NCBI GenBank assembly: GCA_022565595.1
Contig: JAIUML010000020.1
Location: 1 to 64,000 of the forward strand
Direction: 5' to 3'
DNA: 64,000 nucleotides
Source: Saccharospirillum sp.
Lineage (GTDB): Bacteria; Pseudomonadota; Gammaproteobacteria; Pseudomonadales; Natronospirillaceae
Shown: positions 7,828 through 16,822 of the stretch, in pieces
Position numbering within the stretch: position 1 is the first letter of the stretch
Layout: every line of letters starts with the position of its first letter
Program-made: the position numbers and the translations under genes
Notes under the pieces: model-generated
What the model was told of the DNA's origin: nothing
Databases searched by the model: none
What the model saw: only the letters and a program-made list of their open reading frames with translations

Positions 7828-9351
7828 TTACTCTGGCATCTGCGACACCAGGGAGAGGCGAACATCGACGCCCTCAACCTGGAAGTGCGGTTGCACGAAC
7901 ATACTGACAGAATAAAAACCCGGATTGTCGGCAGACTCCTGAACGGTCACACCGCCATCCTTCAAAGGATGAGAAGCCGCCAGTTCGGGTTCCGGGTTGT
8001 TCATTTTGGTCACCAGGGTTTGCAGCCAGGCGTTCAGTTCGTTTTCCAGATCCTGACGTGACTTCAGCGAGCCAATGCTTTCGCGTTGCAGCACCTTGAG
8101 GTACTGCGCCAGGCGCGATACCAGGAAGATGTACGGCAGACGCGAATTGATACGTGCATTGGCCGTGGCCTCATCGGTGCTGTACTCCACCGGTTTTTGC
8201 GTGGAATTGGCCGAGAAGAAGCAGGCGTAGTCGCTGTTCTTGTAGTAGCTCAGCGGAATAAAACCATGCTCGGCAAATTCCAGTTCCTTGGTTTCGGAGA
8301 TCAGCACTTCGGTCGGAATCTTGGTTTCGGTGCCACGGCCGGATTCGTAGTGGTGAATCGGCAGGTTCTCCAGCTTGCCGCCGGCTTCTGGCCCACGGAT
8401 GTTTACCGTCCAGCCATGTTGCTTGAAACTGCGCGCCATGTTGGACGCAAAGGCAAAGGCCGAGTTACCCCAGAGGTAGCGGTCGTGCTGCTCGCCGGTG
8501 ACGGCTTCATCGTAATTGAAGCTGCGTACCGGGTTTTCTTCGCCGTAAGGGGTGCGCAGCAGGAAGCGCGGGAACACCATACCGACATAGCGCGAGTCTT
8601 CACTATCGCGGAAGCCTTTCCAGCGCAGGTATTCGGCGCGGTCCATGTAGCTGGCCAGGTCGTTGATCTTGGGGATGTCCTCAATGGACTCCTTGCCGAA
8701 AAACTGCGGGCCTACGGCACTGATAAAGGGACAGTGCGCGGCACTGGCCACCTTGGAGACTTCGGACAAGAGTTCGACATCCGGTGCTGTGCGGTCAAAC
8801 TCGTAGTTGGCGATAATGGCGCTGATCGGCTCACCCCCGGGCGTGTCGTATTCCTGGGTGTAAACATGATCAAAGAGGCCGGACTGGGTGGTGTCGGGCG
8901 ACTCTTCGAAGTCTTCGCGCAGGGCTTCTTTATCGAGGTCCAGCAGTTCGATTTTGGTATTGGCTTTGAAATCGGTGCGGTCGACCAGGAACTTGAGGCC
9001 ACGCCACGCCGACTCTACCTTCTGAAACTCGACATGGTGCAGCACCTCATCCAATTGCTGGCCGATGGTTTCGTCGATTTTGGCGATGTACTGATCCAGC
9101 AATGTCTTGTCGATGCGCTCAATCTGTTTGCCGGCTTCCATGGCCAGATCGAAAAAGACCTGCAGCGCAGCGGTGATCCGCTCGTTGGCTTCGGTGTTGG
9201 CCATCTTTTTCGGGTCGTTGAAATGGCTGATTTCAACCGGGCCCTTGATCGGTTCCATGTCCATCAAACCACAGAGACGATGGTAGACGCTGTCGGACTC
9301 TGTGGTGCTATCTGCGGCGCTATTGGCTGCGGATTCCTGAACCGTCATCAT
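7828..9351 (-). CDS. tssC: T6SS contractile sheath large subunit TssC
   Basis: TssC (EvpB/VipB family) builds the contractile sheath with TssB. The 507-residue protein has the family's conserved run: MEPIKGPVEISHFND, IDETIGQQLDEVLHHVEFQKVESAWRGLKFLVDRTDF, LFDHVYTQEYDTPGGEP, and the C-terminal AEHGFIPLSYYKNSDYACFFSA. It ends LSLVSQMPE. The start is MM; both ATGs overlap the tssB stop (ATGATGA), so either may be used, with translational coupling to tssB. Confidence 0.96.
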   Translation of the reverse strand: MMTVQESAANSAADSTTESDSVYHRLCGLMDMEPIKGPVEISHFNDPKKMANTEANERITAALQVFFDLAMEAGKQIERIDKTLLDQYIAKIDETIGQQLDEVLHHVEFQKVESAWRGLKFLVDRTDFKANTKIELLDLDKEALREDFEESPDTTQSGLFDHVYTQEYDTPGGEPISAIIANYEFDRTAPDVELLSEVSKVASAAHCPFISAVGPQFFGKESIEDIPKINDLASYMDRAEYLRWKGFRDSEDSRYVGMVFPRFLLRTPYGEENPVRSFNYDEAVTGEQHDRYLWGNSAFAFASNMARSFKQHGWTVNIRGPEAGGKLENLPIHHYESGRGTETKIPTEVLISETKELEFAEHGFIPLSYYKNSDYACFFSANSTQKPVEYSTDEATANARINSRLPYIFLVSRLAQYLKVLQRESIGSLKSRQDLENELNAWLQTLVTKMNNPEPELAASHPLKDGGVTVQESADNPGFYSVSMFVQPHFQVEGVDVRLSLVSQMPE

Positions 9352-9884
9352 TCTGCTCCTTCAGCGTCGGTGGTGGTTTCGGCGTCAGCCTTCTGGCTGG
9401 CGACCAGTTTCTTGAGCTCTTCTTTCAGGCTGGTCAAGTCAGCATCGGTTTGCAAAACACGCTCAACTTCCTTGCGGAAGGAGCCGTTATCGAGCAGGTT
9501 GGACTTGAGGTCCTTCAACAGGTTGCGCATCGACAGCAGTTCGTTGACTTCCGGAATCTGGTAGGCCACCTGTTCGGGGTGAAAGTCCTTGTAGCCTTCG
9601 ACTTTCAGCGCGACGCGAATCTCGCTGTCATCGTTGGTGATGCGGTTGGGCACCGAAAAGTTCATTTCCGGGGCCATGCCCTTCATTACCTGTTCCAGGT
9701 TGTCTTTGGTAATGTTGACGCGCTCGCGCTCATTCACAGCGCCTTCGCCTTTGCCATTACTGAAGTCACCCATGACGAGCATTTTCAGTGGCAGTTCCTT
9801 CTTCTTGGTGGCACCGCCGGTTTCCAGGTCCAGAGCGATATTGACTCGGGCACGTGGTATTTCGTTTTGAAAGCTGTTGGACAT
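9348..9884 (-). CDS. tssB: T6SS contractile sheath small subunit TssB
   Basis: TssB (ImpB/VipA family) is the small sheath subunit. The 178-residue product shows RARVNIALDLETGGATKKKELPLKMLVMGDFS at the N-terminus, the central VNITKDNLEQVMKGMAPEM and the YQIPEVNELLSMRNLLKDLKSNL segment characteristic of the family. The C-terminus is a charged, alanine-rich tail. The ribosome-binding site CAGGAGA lies upstream of the ATG. It overlaps tssC. Confidence 0.96.
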   Translation of the reverse strand: MSNSFQNEIPRARVNIALDLETGGATKKKELPLKMLVMGDFSNGKGEGAVNERERVNITKDNLEQVMKGMAPEMNFSVPNRITNDDSEIRVALKVEGYKDFHPEQVAYQIPEVNELLSMRNLLKDLKSNLLDNGSFRKEVERVLQTDADLTSLKEELKKLVASQKADAETTTDAEGAE

Positions 9885-9952
9885 ATCACCGTTCTCCTGT
9901 TTTATCCATCCTTAAGGAGCCTCTGAGCAACTCCCCCAGGGCTCTTTGCCTA

Positions 9953-11494
9953 CTAAAACCACTGAGCTGCTTGCGCAATGTCGGTGGTACAGATAAGTGA
10001 ATGCAGCCGCTCGAGCTGCTGATCGTTAGCGGCCTTCTGATCGTCTGGAAGATCGGCTGCTTGCCGATCCTGCAGTGCGAACTGCAACTGCCGCCATATC
10101 TGTACCGCCAGTTGTGGCTCGAGTTCAGCCAGCTGGCTTTGCTCTGCCTGTTCCCCGAGGCGCTGCAACATGGGCAGCGCCTCGGTGGTTTTCTGGTGCT
10201 CCATACACAAGCGTGCTTGAGCCAGGCGAACCCGCATGGAAGTCAGCTGGCTGCCATCGTGTTGCAGATTCAACCATTGCAAGGCCTTGATGACAGACTC
10301 GCTGTCGGCCGTTTCTCTGGCCTGCCCGAGCAGGTCCGGGCCTTGCTGCGTGGTGCTGCCCTGATCCCCGGCTCGGCTTTGCAATTGTTCGATCCAGGCT
10401 GCAGCGGCACCACTAACAAAGGGTTCGTCATTTTCGAATTTGAGTTGGGCCAGCTTTGGTAAACGCTCAAACAAGGTCAGGATGTGAGATTCGACAATGC
10501 AGGCCGCTGTTTTCATGGCGCCCCTGGTAGCGGCTTGATGCGCCAGATACTGGATGTCGAAACAGAATTGCCCACTTGGTTCAAAAAAGGCATCCTCGGC
10601 GGCCAGCCAGGCTTCTTGCCATTGCTCGGCCTCCAGCGCACTTTTGATGCGGTTCAAGCTGGGTTGGCGCGGCGCCGGGAGCCGAGTCTTGCCTTGCTCA
10701 TTCACCGGAAGTTTCAGATCTGCCCACTTGATGGCGCGAGCGATGCCGGCGGCTGTGGCAAAGAGTTGTTTCTCTCGATAGTGCTGCAGCAGTTGTTTGT
10801 AATGCTGCAAGAGGTCCTTCTCCGAGCCGATATTGCTTGGTATGGCGGGTGTGGATGAAGGCTCGTTCGACTGACTGGTTTCAGCAGCCGCAGGTTTAGC
10901 CGATTCTGGTGCGGTCGTGGTTTTCGGAGTGTTTTCGTCCTTGAGCTTTTTCAGCCATTGAGTCAGGTCTGGCCAGCCCGGTGGTTCATCCAGATAGTCT
11001 GTGGTGATCTGGCAGAATTCTTCAAAGGCCTGCAAGCTCCGCTCGATGGATTCGAGGTCGGGTTCTTTGGTGGCAGCCTGAGTGAAGCTGAGTATCTTGT
11101 CCTGGAGAACCCAACGTATTGCGCCTTGTCGGGCTTTGTCTCGAACCGGGTGCAGGGCCTGGCCGTAGGTGGTCAGCAGCTTGTTGTAGGCACTGAGCGC
11201 CTGGCCGAAACCGCTAAGCCCTTGCAGTCGGCCTGCCGACAATACCAGGTAACCGGCAACGCGAAGATCTTTACTAATCTGGCTCAGGATGTAGCAGGAA
11301 ATGTTGAAGATGGATTCGAAATCAACGTCCGCACGTTTTTCCACCTCAGTCTTCAATTGACTGAAGTGTTCGTTGTAACGCGGGTCTTCACCTGTTGCCT
11401 CGGGTGTCAGTGCGCAATGGATGGCTTGATGAAGCTCAGCCCAATCCATACTCAGGGCGTTGTCTGTTGAAATTGTCATGCCTGCCTGCTCCAT
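9953..11494 (-). CDS. tssA: T6SS protein TssA (ImpA N-terminal domain, VasJ-like)
   Basis: TssA proteins prime or cap assembly of the T6SS tail. The 513-residue frame has an ImpA-type N-terminal domain (about 15-130: ISTDNALSMDWAELHQAI, then CYILSQISKDLRVAGYLV and FGQALSAYNKLLTTYGQALHP), a linker rich in T/S/E/P (about 190-225), and a helical C-terminal half resembling VasJ-type proteins. The start overlaps the tagF stop by 19 bp; MTISTDN five codons in is an alternative start. Which TssA class it belongs to cannot be settled from motifs. Confidence 0.88.
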   Translation of the reverse strand: MEQAGMTISTDNALSMDWAELHQAIHCALTPEATGEDPRYNEHFSQLKTEVEKRADVDFESIFNISCYILSQISKDLRVAGYLVLSAGRLQGLSGFGQALSAYNKLLTTYGQALHPVRDKARQGAIRWVLQDKILSFTQAATKEPDLESIERSLQAFEEFCQITTDYLDEPPGWPDLTQWLKKLKDENTPKTTTAPESAKPAAAETSQSNEPSSTPAIPSNIGSEKDLLQHYKQLLQHYREKQLFATAAGIARAIKWADLKLPVNEQGKTRLPAPRQPSLNRIKSALEAEQWQEAWLAAEDAFFEPSGQFCFDIQYLAHQAATRGAMKTAACIVESHILTLFERLPKLAQLKFENDEPFVSGAAAAWIEQLQSRAGDQGSTTQQGPDLLGQARETADSESVIKALQWLNLQHDGSQLTSMRVRLAQARLCMEHQKTTEALPMLQRLGEQAEQSQLAELEPQLAVQIWRQLQFALQDRQAADLPDDQKAANDQQLERLHSLICTTDIAQAAQWF

Positions 11495-12492
11495 GCAATG
11501 GCAATGTCAAGAAGTGATCTGGACGGGTCCTTCAAGATCTTGTGTGAAAACCTGACTGAACTCGATTGACTACCAGCCTGGTTGTCCGTCAGTATTCTAT
11601 CATCAGAATGATCAATACCTGTCGATTGATCTTCGGTGCGCAGTGTAGAGTATAAAAGCCGGTCTAACTGTGAAACAGTTAACGGCTTGGGAAGAATGTG
11701 AGCTTTTGAGTCACTTTCATCTCGCTGCCACAGTACGTCGGGTCGCCACTGATTTCCCTCCTGTTGGCCTTCGAGAATCATCAACCAGAAACACAGGCTG
11801 GTGACACAGCAGTCTTCTGGTCCCAGGGGTAAAGTCAACACCCGGCTATGAGGATCTACTCTGCCTTGCTTGAATTGCTGTAACTGACAAACTGATTGAT
11901 CTATAAACTGCTGCCAATCTAGTGGATCCGCACCCACCATGGTGATCAGCCAGCGTTCCAGTGTCCAGTCAGACAGCCTGGTCATGGCATCCCGTACCGG
12001 GTTGGTTGGCAGGAGTTCGCGGCACTGGTCGTCGCTCAGGCTTAACAGTTGCTTCAAGGCCGAAAGTTGTGGAATGCCTTGATGATTCAGGCCGACATCG
12101 ATTTGCTCAAGTACAGTCTCGTTGGCGTGAAACAGTGTCGAAGGCCTGAAGTAGAGCGTTGCGAGTGACCAGCGCGTAAAATAGATCAACGGGTAGAGTC
12201 GGCCGTGGCTGTCCTGGCTCGGGAAAAAGTGGCCAGCCAACCCCTGGCGGTCGTGTCCGCCCGTCATCAGAAAACCAAAGGCCTGCAAGGGGGCATGGTC
12301 GAGCGCCTGTTGATGTTCAAGGTACCATTGACGCAACAGTGACTCGATCTCCTGCACCTCACGGTAACTGGCTCGAGCGCTGATGAAGTCGGCCAATTCC
12401 GGTGTTTTGCCCACACAGCCGGCCACCATCACAGGGGGTGGTGTCTGCACCTCCTCCGTTACCGCTGGTTTGCGCGTGCCAAAGCCGAACAT
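11476..12492 (-). CDS. tagF: T6SS-associated protein TagF
   Basis: TagF is a cytoplasmic negative regulator of T6SS assembly, acting in some species through Fha and in others fused to PppA. The 338-residue product shows the N-terminal TagF domain: VAGCVGKTPELADFISAR, then LQAFGFLMTGGHDRQGLAGHFFPSQDSHGRLYPLIYF (the conserved GR-YPL motif). The C-terminal 60 residues are S/D-rich and divergent. It starts 2 bp after tssM ends. No fha, ppkA or pppA is present nearby, so if TagF regulates here it does so without a visible threonine-phosphorylation partner. Confidence 0.88.
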   Translation of the reverse strand: MFGFGTRKPAVTEEVQTPPPVMVAGCVGKTPELADFISARASYREVQEIESLLRQWYLEHQQALDHAPLQAFGFLMTGGHDRQGLAGHFFPSQDSHGRLYPLIYFTRWSLATLYFRPSTLFHANETVLEQIDVGLNHQGIPQLSALKQLLSLSDDQCRELLPTNPVRDAMTRLSDWTLERWLITMVGADPLDWQQFIDQSVCQLQQFKQGRVDPHSRVLTLPLGPEDCCVTSLCFWLMILEGQQEGNQWRPDVLWQRDESDSKAHILPKPLTVSQLDRLLYSTLRTEDQSTGIDHSDDRILTDNQAGSQSSSVRFSHKILKDPSRSLLDIAIAWSRQA

Positions 12493-12494
12493 CC

Positions 12495-15400
12495 TTAGCT
12501 CCGAAATATCTGGCGGGGCAGACTGAACTGCTGGAACAATGAGCGGTTCAGGACGCTGCCTTCTCGGTCGGCGCGAATTCTGAACCGCGCTTGAGTGGCT
12601 CGGCCGGTGCCATTGTTGATCGACCAGGTCAGCTCAAATTCGGTGCCGCGCAAGTGAATGATGTCTGCCTGGTGCAGTAGCCTTATGAAAGCCCAGTAGC
12701 CCTCCTGCTGCAAGCTGGCAATATTTGACTGTTGGCCGTGTCGAGCATACACCCGAGCCTGGCCTGACTGGCTATGAGCATCCCATTGGAAATTGCGCCA
12801 CTCCTGGGGCTCGTTTCGATAACGGTAAGACTGACCGTTGTTCTCGAAATAGGACTCGGTCACACCGGGAACCTGAATGGGGTAAAGCGCATAGTCCATT
12901 CCGATCTGTTCGCTGCCGGACCGGAACAGCCCCTGTGCAATACGATCAGCGCGTGGCAAGGCTTCCAGCAACTGGTTGTTGAAGTGCAGGCCTCTACCCA
13001 GCCACTGGCGCGCCACCCAGCGATCACCGCTTCGGTTCAGGAAAGGCTGTAACTCTTCTTCAAAGAAGGCCCAGAGCACGCCTCTTTCCGGATGCAGAAT
13101 GCCGCTGACATCCCGGGGGGAGCTTTCGGCAGCACTGTCGGCAAAGGGAAAGCGTCCTTCCATATTGGCGCGATACGCCGAATACACGCGAGACTCCCAC
13201 TGTTGTTGCAGGGAGCGGTGGGCGCCAGCGAGGATCACGCTCCAGGCCTGGTTGACCGGTTGATGCATCAACGCCTGAACGCTGTCGCGGTTGCTGCGGT
13301 CGAGATCCCGAATCAGGTTGTTGATGGCAATGTGCGTGCTGTAGAGTTGCATGCCACCTGCATTGCCGGATAACACGTCTTCGGCATAGCGCCGAGCTTC
13401 GCGATCGCTGTCAGAGGCGTTTGCCAGGAATTCCAGCTCAATGGCCAGGGCGTCCAGTTCCTGTAGATAAGTGGTGACGACGGGGCTACCGGATTGACCT
13501 TCGACTGGTGCGGCCAGGCGCAACAGCTGCTCCGCGACGCGTGCAAAATCGGCAATCAGCCGCTCAGTCGCGGGTTCGTCATCGCTGTCGCTCAATTGTT
13601 GAGAGGCACGGTCGGCCAGGCCACTGGCCGATAGCGGGGCCTCTTTCAATTGCAGCTCATCCGCAAGGCGATGAAAGACACTGGCGATCGGGCCCTGGGG
13701 TTCACTGATGGCTTTGATATTGGCCAGGGCGTCGTTCAGGTTGCCATAGGAAGGCAGCGTCAGGCTCTCGATCAGTTGGGTCCAGTGGTTCACATAATCC
13801 TGGAAGTAGCGCTGGCGGATCTGTTGTTCGAGCTGTCGAATCTGGCGTTGATCGGGGGCCGCCTGATCCCGGTTGGCGAGGCCACCGAGCACCCAGTCGC
13901 CCGTCATGGCCTTGTCGGCCAGGGACTGAATTTCACCGGAAACGAATTGCTCCCAGGCAGTGCGTGTGTAGATACCGGGTATAGCGTGATCCGAGCGCAA
14001 TGCATTGGCAAAGTCACGATTGACCAGGGTGTTGAGGGTGACCGTTCTGAACCGGGTCTCACCGGAGCGCTGCACCTGTTGATACAACAGTTCGGCATCG
14101 GCCTGGGTGGCCAGGTTGCTTTGGGCGACTACAATGAGGTCGCGGCCAGCCAGCCAGGGGTTGCCGTGGTTCTCGGTTCGGCGGCTATGCACTTCGCGCA
14201 GATACTCGGCCATCATTTGTTGCATCAAATGGCCTTCCTGCTCGTAGGAGAGCAGCAGGTTGTCTTCACCGAAACTTTGATACCAGAGTTGGCTCAGCGT
14301 TGATGCGGCTCGCGCTTCCGAATAGTGCTGGCGATGACTGGTCAGCATCATATAGCTTTCGAGCAAGCCATAATATTGAGGTCGCATCCGCTCACGCTGG
14401 GCTTCTTCAGCTTCGGGCCAGTTTTGATTGTGTTCCGCGAGCTGTTGCTGCAGCAGTGGCGCCACTCGGCTTTCTATTTCATCCTGTAGGGTCGAAATAA
14501 AGAGTGCTTTCATCGGCTCAGCGTGAGTCTCGATCAGGTTGTGGCGCCGAATCATCGACACCGGCGAGTAGGTGCTGATGCTATTGAGTTTGTTATGGTG
14601 CTGGTAGATGCCTACCAGGGCATCGAAGCGCTCCAGTTCGGTGCTGTCCTGCTCGGTCAGGCGGGAAGTCAGAGTTTTGGCCTGGGTTTCGTAGTTGGTC
14701 AGTAGTCGCTGGTTGGCCGTGTAGGCACCGACCAGGGTGATGCCAGAAAAGGTCAGCAACACAGAGGCGGCAATAAAGCAGGTGGCTTTGGCGATCATGT
14801 GAAAGCGTTGGCGTTTGCGATTGCCACGAACCGCGTGCTGCAGCGGGAAGATAACTCGGGTGAACAATTGGTCAATAAAGTAGCTGCGCGGCTCCTGATA
14901 GCGTGGTCGCTGACCCGTCATGGCAGCAAAAACGTTTTTCAGGGCATTGGATTTGCGTTCCAGTGGCACGCCTTCCTGAGTGCTGGAGGTAAAGTACAGG
15001 CCAGCGAACCAGGGGGTTTCGTGGTAGGGGTTGGCCTTGAACAGCAGGTCGGTGAATTCCTGCAGCTTTTCAGTGGCACCGGAAAACTGGCTGGGAAACT
15101 GGTAAATGTCGACACGCTGGCCCTTGTTGCGAGCCAGATTGAGCTTGGCGTTACGCTGTTCAAGCAGGCGTTCGTGCAGTTGTGTCAGGTGCTTGCGGAT
15201 CAACTGCCGAATGTCGGTTTTCTTGTTTTCACTCTCTTCCAGAAGGTACACACCCCAGGGCTGCTTCACTTCTGTTTCGGAGAGATCATCAAAAAAGGCT
15301 TCGAAGCCCCGTAACAGGTCGCACTTGGTAATGACCAGGTAGACCGGGAACATGACACCGAGCTCACGAACCACTTCCTGGATACGGGCGCGCAGGTATT

Positions 15401-16088
15401 TAATGTGGGTTTCGCGCTCTTCGTTGGACGCCTGCAACAGCATATCCAGAGGCAGAGCCAGCAGCAATCCATTGATCGGCAGTACAGTGCGATTGGCCTT
15501 GAGCAGGCGCAGAAAGGTCAGCCACTCTTCGTTTTCGTCTTCCTGGGTGTAGCGACCGGCGGTATCGATCAGGATCGCCTGATCCGAGAACCACCAGTCA
15601 CAATCCTTGGTACCGCCAATACCGGAGACGTGAAAGCGTTCGTTGTCTTTCAGCGGAAAGTTCAGCCCGGATTTGGCAAAGAAGGTGCTTTTCCCGGCCG
15701 CCGAGGGCCCGATGACCATGTACCAGGGCAGGGCGTAAAGTGCACTCGAGCCGCGATAACGACTGCCCAGCTCAGATGCCTTGAGTTCCTTGATGACCTG
15801 ATCCAGCTTGGATTCGAGTGGGCTGATGCTGCCATCGGCCGATTGCAGTTTGTTGAGCTGACGCTTCAGGCGTCGGCCCTTTATCCAGACGATCAGCGCC
15901 TTGATTAGCGAAAACAGCAGGTAAGCAATGATCAGGGCACCAATGGCCAGTATTTTGCCGGTTTGGTCCAGGCCGATATGGTGACCCATAAACCAGATCA
16001 GCAGGGCAATGGAGAGGATGCCGACCAGTACCAGAGCGCCGCGCGACAATATCAAGGCCAGCAGGGGTTTGAGCAGGATGTTGATCAT
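12495..16088 (-). CDS. tssM: T6SS membrane complex protein TssM (IcmF)
   Basis: TssM spans the inner membrane and periplasm and links TssL to the lipoprotein TssJ. The 1197-residue protein has two N-terminal membrane helices (about 10-35 and 45-69), a cytoplasmic NTPase domain with Walker A GPSAAGKST near 128-136, a switch ILIDTAGRY and a G4-like ITKCDLL, a third helix at about 430-455 (FIAASVLLTFSGITLVGAY), and the large periplasmic IcmF-related and C-terminal TssJ-binding regions. Length is typical. It overlaps the 3' end of tssL by 4 bp. Confidence 0.96.
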   Translation of the reverse strand: MINILLKPLLALILSRGALVLVGILSIALLIWFMGHHIGLDQTGKILAIGALIIAYLLFSLIKALIVWIKGRRLKRQLNKLQSADGSISPLESKLDQVIKELKASELGSRYRGSSALYALPWYMVIGPSAAGKSTFFAKSGLNFPLKDNERFHVSGIGGTKDCDWWFSDQAILIDTAGRYTQEDENEEWLTFLRLLKANRTVLPINGLLLALPLDMLLQASNEERETHIKYLRARIQEVVRELGVMFPVYLVITKCDLLRGFEAFFDDLSETEVKQPWGVYLLEESENKKTDIRQLIRKHLTQLHERLLEQRNAKLNLARNKGQRVDIYQFPSQFSGATEKLQEFTDLLFKANPYHETPWFAGLYFTSSTQEGVPLERKSNALKNVFAAMTGQRPRYQEPRSYFIDQLFTRVIFPLQHAVRGNRKRQRFHMIAKATCFIAASVLLTFSGITLVGAYTANQRLLTNYETQAKTLTSRLTEQDSTELERFDALVGIYQHHNKLNSISTYSPVSMIRRHNLIETHAEPMKALFISTLQDEIESRVAPLLQQQLAEHNQNWPEAEEAQRERMRPQYYGLLESYMMLTSHRQHYSEARAASTLSQLWYQSFGEDNLLLSYEQEGHLMQQMMAEYLREVHSRRTENHGNPWLAGRDLIVVAQSNLATQADAELLYQQVQRSGETRFRTVTLNTLVNRDFANALRSDHAIPGIYTRTAWEQFVSGEIQSLADKAMTGDWVLGGLANRDQAAPDQRQIRQLEQQIRQRYFQDYVNHWTQLIESLTLPSYGNLNDALANIKAISEPQGPIASVFHRLADELQLKEAPLSASGLADRASQQLSDSDDEPATERLIADFARVAEQLLRLAAPVEGQSGSPVVTTYLQELDALAIELEFLANASDSDREARRYAEDVLSGNAGGMQLYSTHIAINNLIRDLDRSNRDSVQALMHQPVNQAWSVILAGAHRSLQQQWESRVYSAYRANMEGRFPFADSAAESSPRDVSGILHPERGVLWAFFEEELQPFLNRSGDRWVARQWLGRGLHFNNQLLEALPRADRIAQGLFRSGSEQIGMDYALYPIQVPGVTESYFENNGQSYRYRNEPQEWRNFQWDAHSQSGQARVYARHGQQSNIASLQQEGYWAFIRLLHQADIIHLRGTEFELTWSINNGTGRATQARFRIRADREGSVLNRSLFQQFSLPRQIFRS

Positions 16089-16819
16089 GGTTGGTTAAGC
16101 TCCCTGTGGGGTGGCGGCGCAGTTTCGGGTGCGGTCGGCAGGGTTTGAAGCTGGACAATGTTGGCTGAGCTCTGTTCGATCGATTCACGCGTAAAGTGAC
16201 CGTAGAGGGCGACCATGCCCATCAGCAGAGCGCCGCTCAGTGCGGCCATGACCCAGTAGGGTTGGCGACTCGACAGGCGATAAACCAGGCGGCTTTCCGG
16301 GGCGGCAGAGTCGGCCAGTTGCCGACTGACGGGCCCGCGCACATCATCGAGTTGTTCGCGTAATCGAGCCTGGAGGGCTTGCAAACGTTCATAGCCCAAT
16401 AGCCGGTAAATGCCCTCGAAACCGAACTGGATGCAGGTGTAGTAGTGTTCGAGCACGGCGCGGTTTTTGGCAAAATCCGTTTCCAGCTCGGTCAGGCGTT
16501 TGAAGAAGCCTTCGCCAGCATTGCTGTCGCCAAAAAACTCGACGCACAGCGGGCGACCCATCCAGCGTATCTTGCCAGGCCATTCCGAACTGAGCACCAC
16601 CTCATCGACATAGGCGGCGGTGGCGTATTTGATGTCTCGCACCAGGGCGCTCGGCAATTGCTTCTCGAATGCCTTGCGCTCAAAGGCCAGAAAGGCTTCC
16701 TCGGCCTCGCTGCGTAAGTTGACCGGAGAGTCGTCGTTCATGCCTTCGGCCAGAGTGAAGATGGGTGCACAACATTCAACAATGATGGCATCCACTTCAT
16801 GGTGTGATAAAGCATCCAT
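16085..16819 (-). CDS. tssL: T6SS membrane complex protein TssL (DotU)
   Basis: TssL is the inner-membrane DotU-like subunit that recruits the baseplate through its cytoplasmic hook domain. The 244-residue protein has the DotU core (AAYVDEVVLSSEW near 70-82, FFGDSNAGEGFFKRL, YYTCIQFGFEGIY) followed by one C-terminal membrane helix (about 188-208, PYWVMAALSGALLMGMVALY) and only about 35 periplasmic residues. It is the short form without a fused OmpA-like peptidoglycan-binding domain; no separate tag gene for that function is visible in the cluster. tssK ends 3 bp upstream. Confidence 0.95.
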   Translation of the reverse strand: MDALSHHEVDAIIVECCAPIFTLAEGMNDDSPVNLRSEAEEAFLAFERKAFEKQLPSALVRDIKYATAAYVDEVVLSSEWPGKIRWMGRPLCVEFFGDSNAGEGFFKRLTELETDFAKNRAVLEHYYTCIQFGFEGIYRLLGYERLQALQARLREQLDDVRGPVSRQLADSAAPESRLVYRLSSRQPYWVMAALSGALLMGMVALYGHFTRESIEQSSANIVQLQTLPTAPETAPPPHRELNQP

Positions 16820-16822
16820 GCG

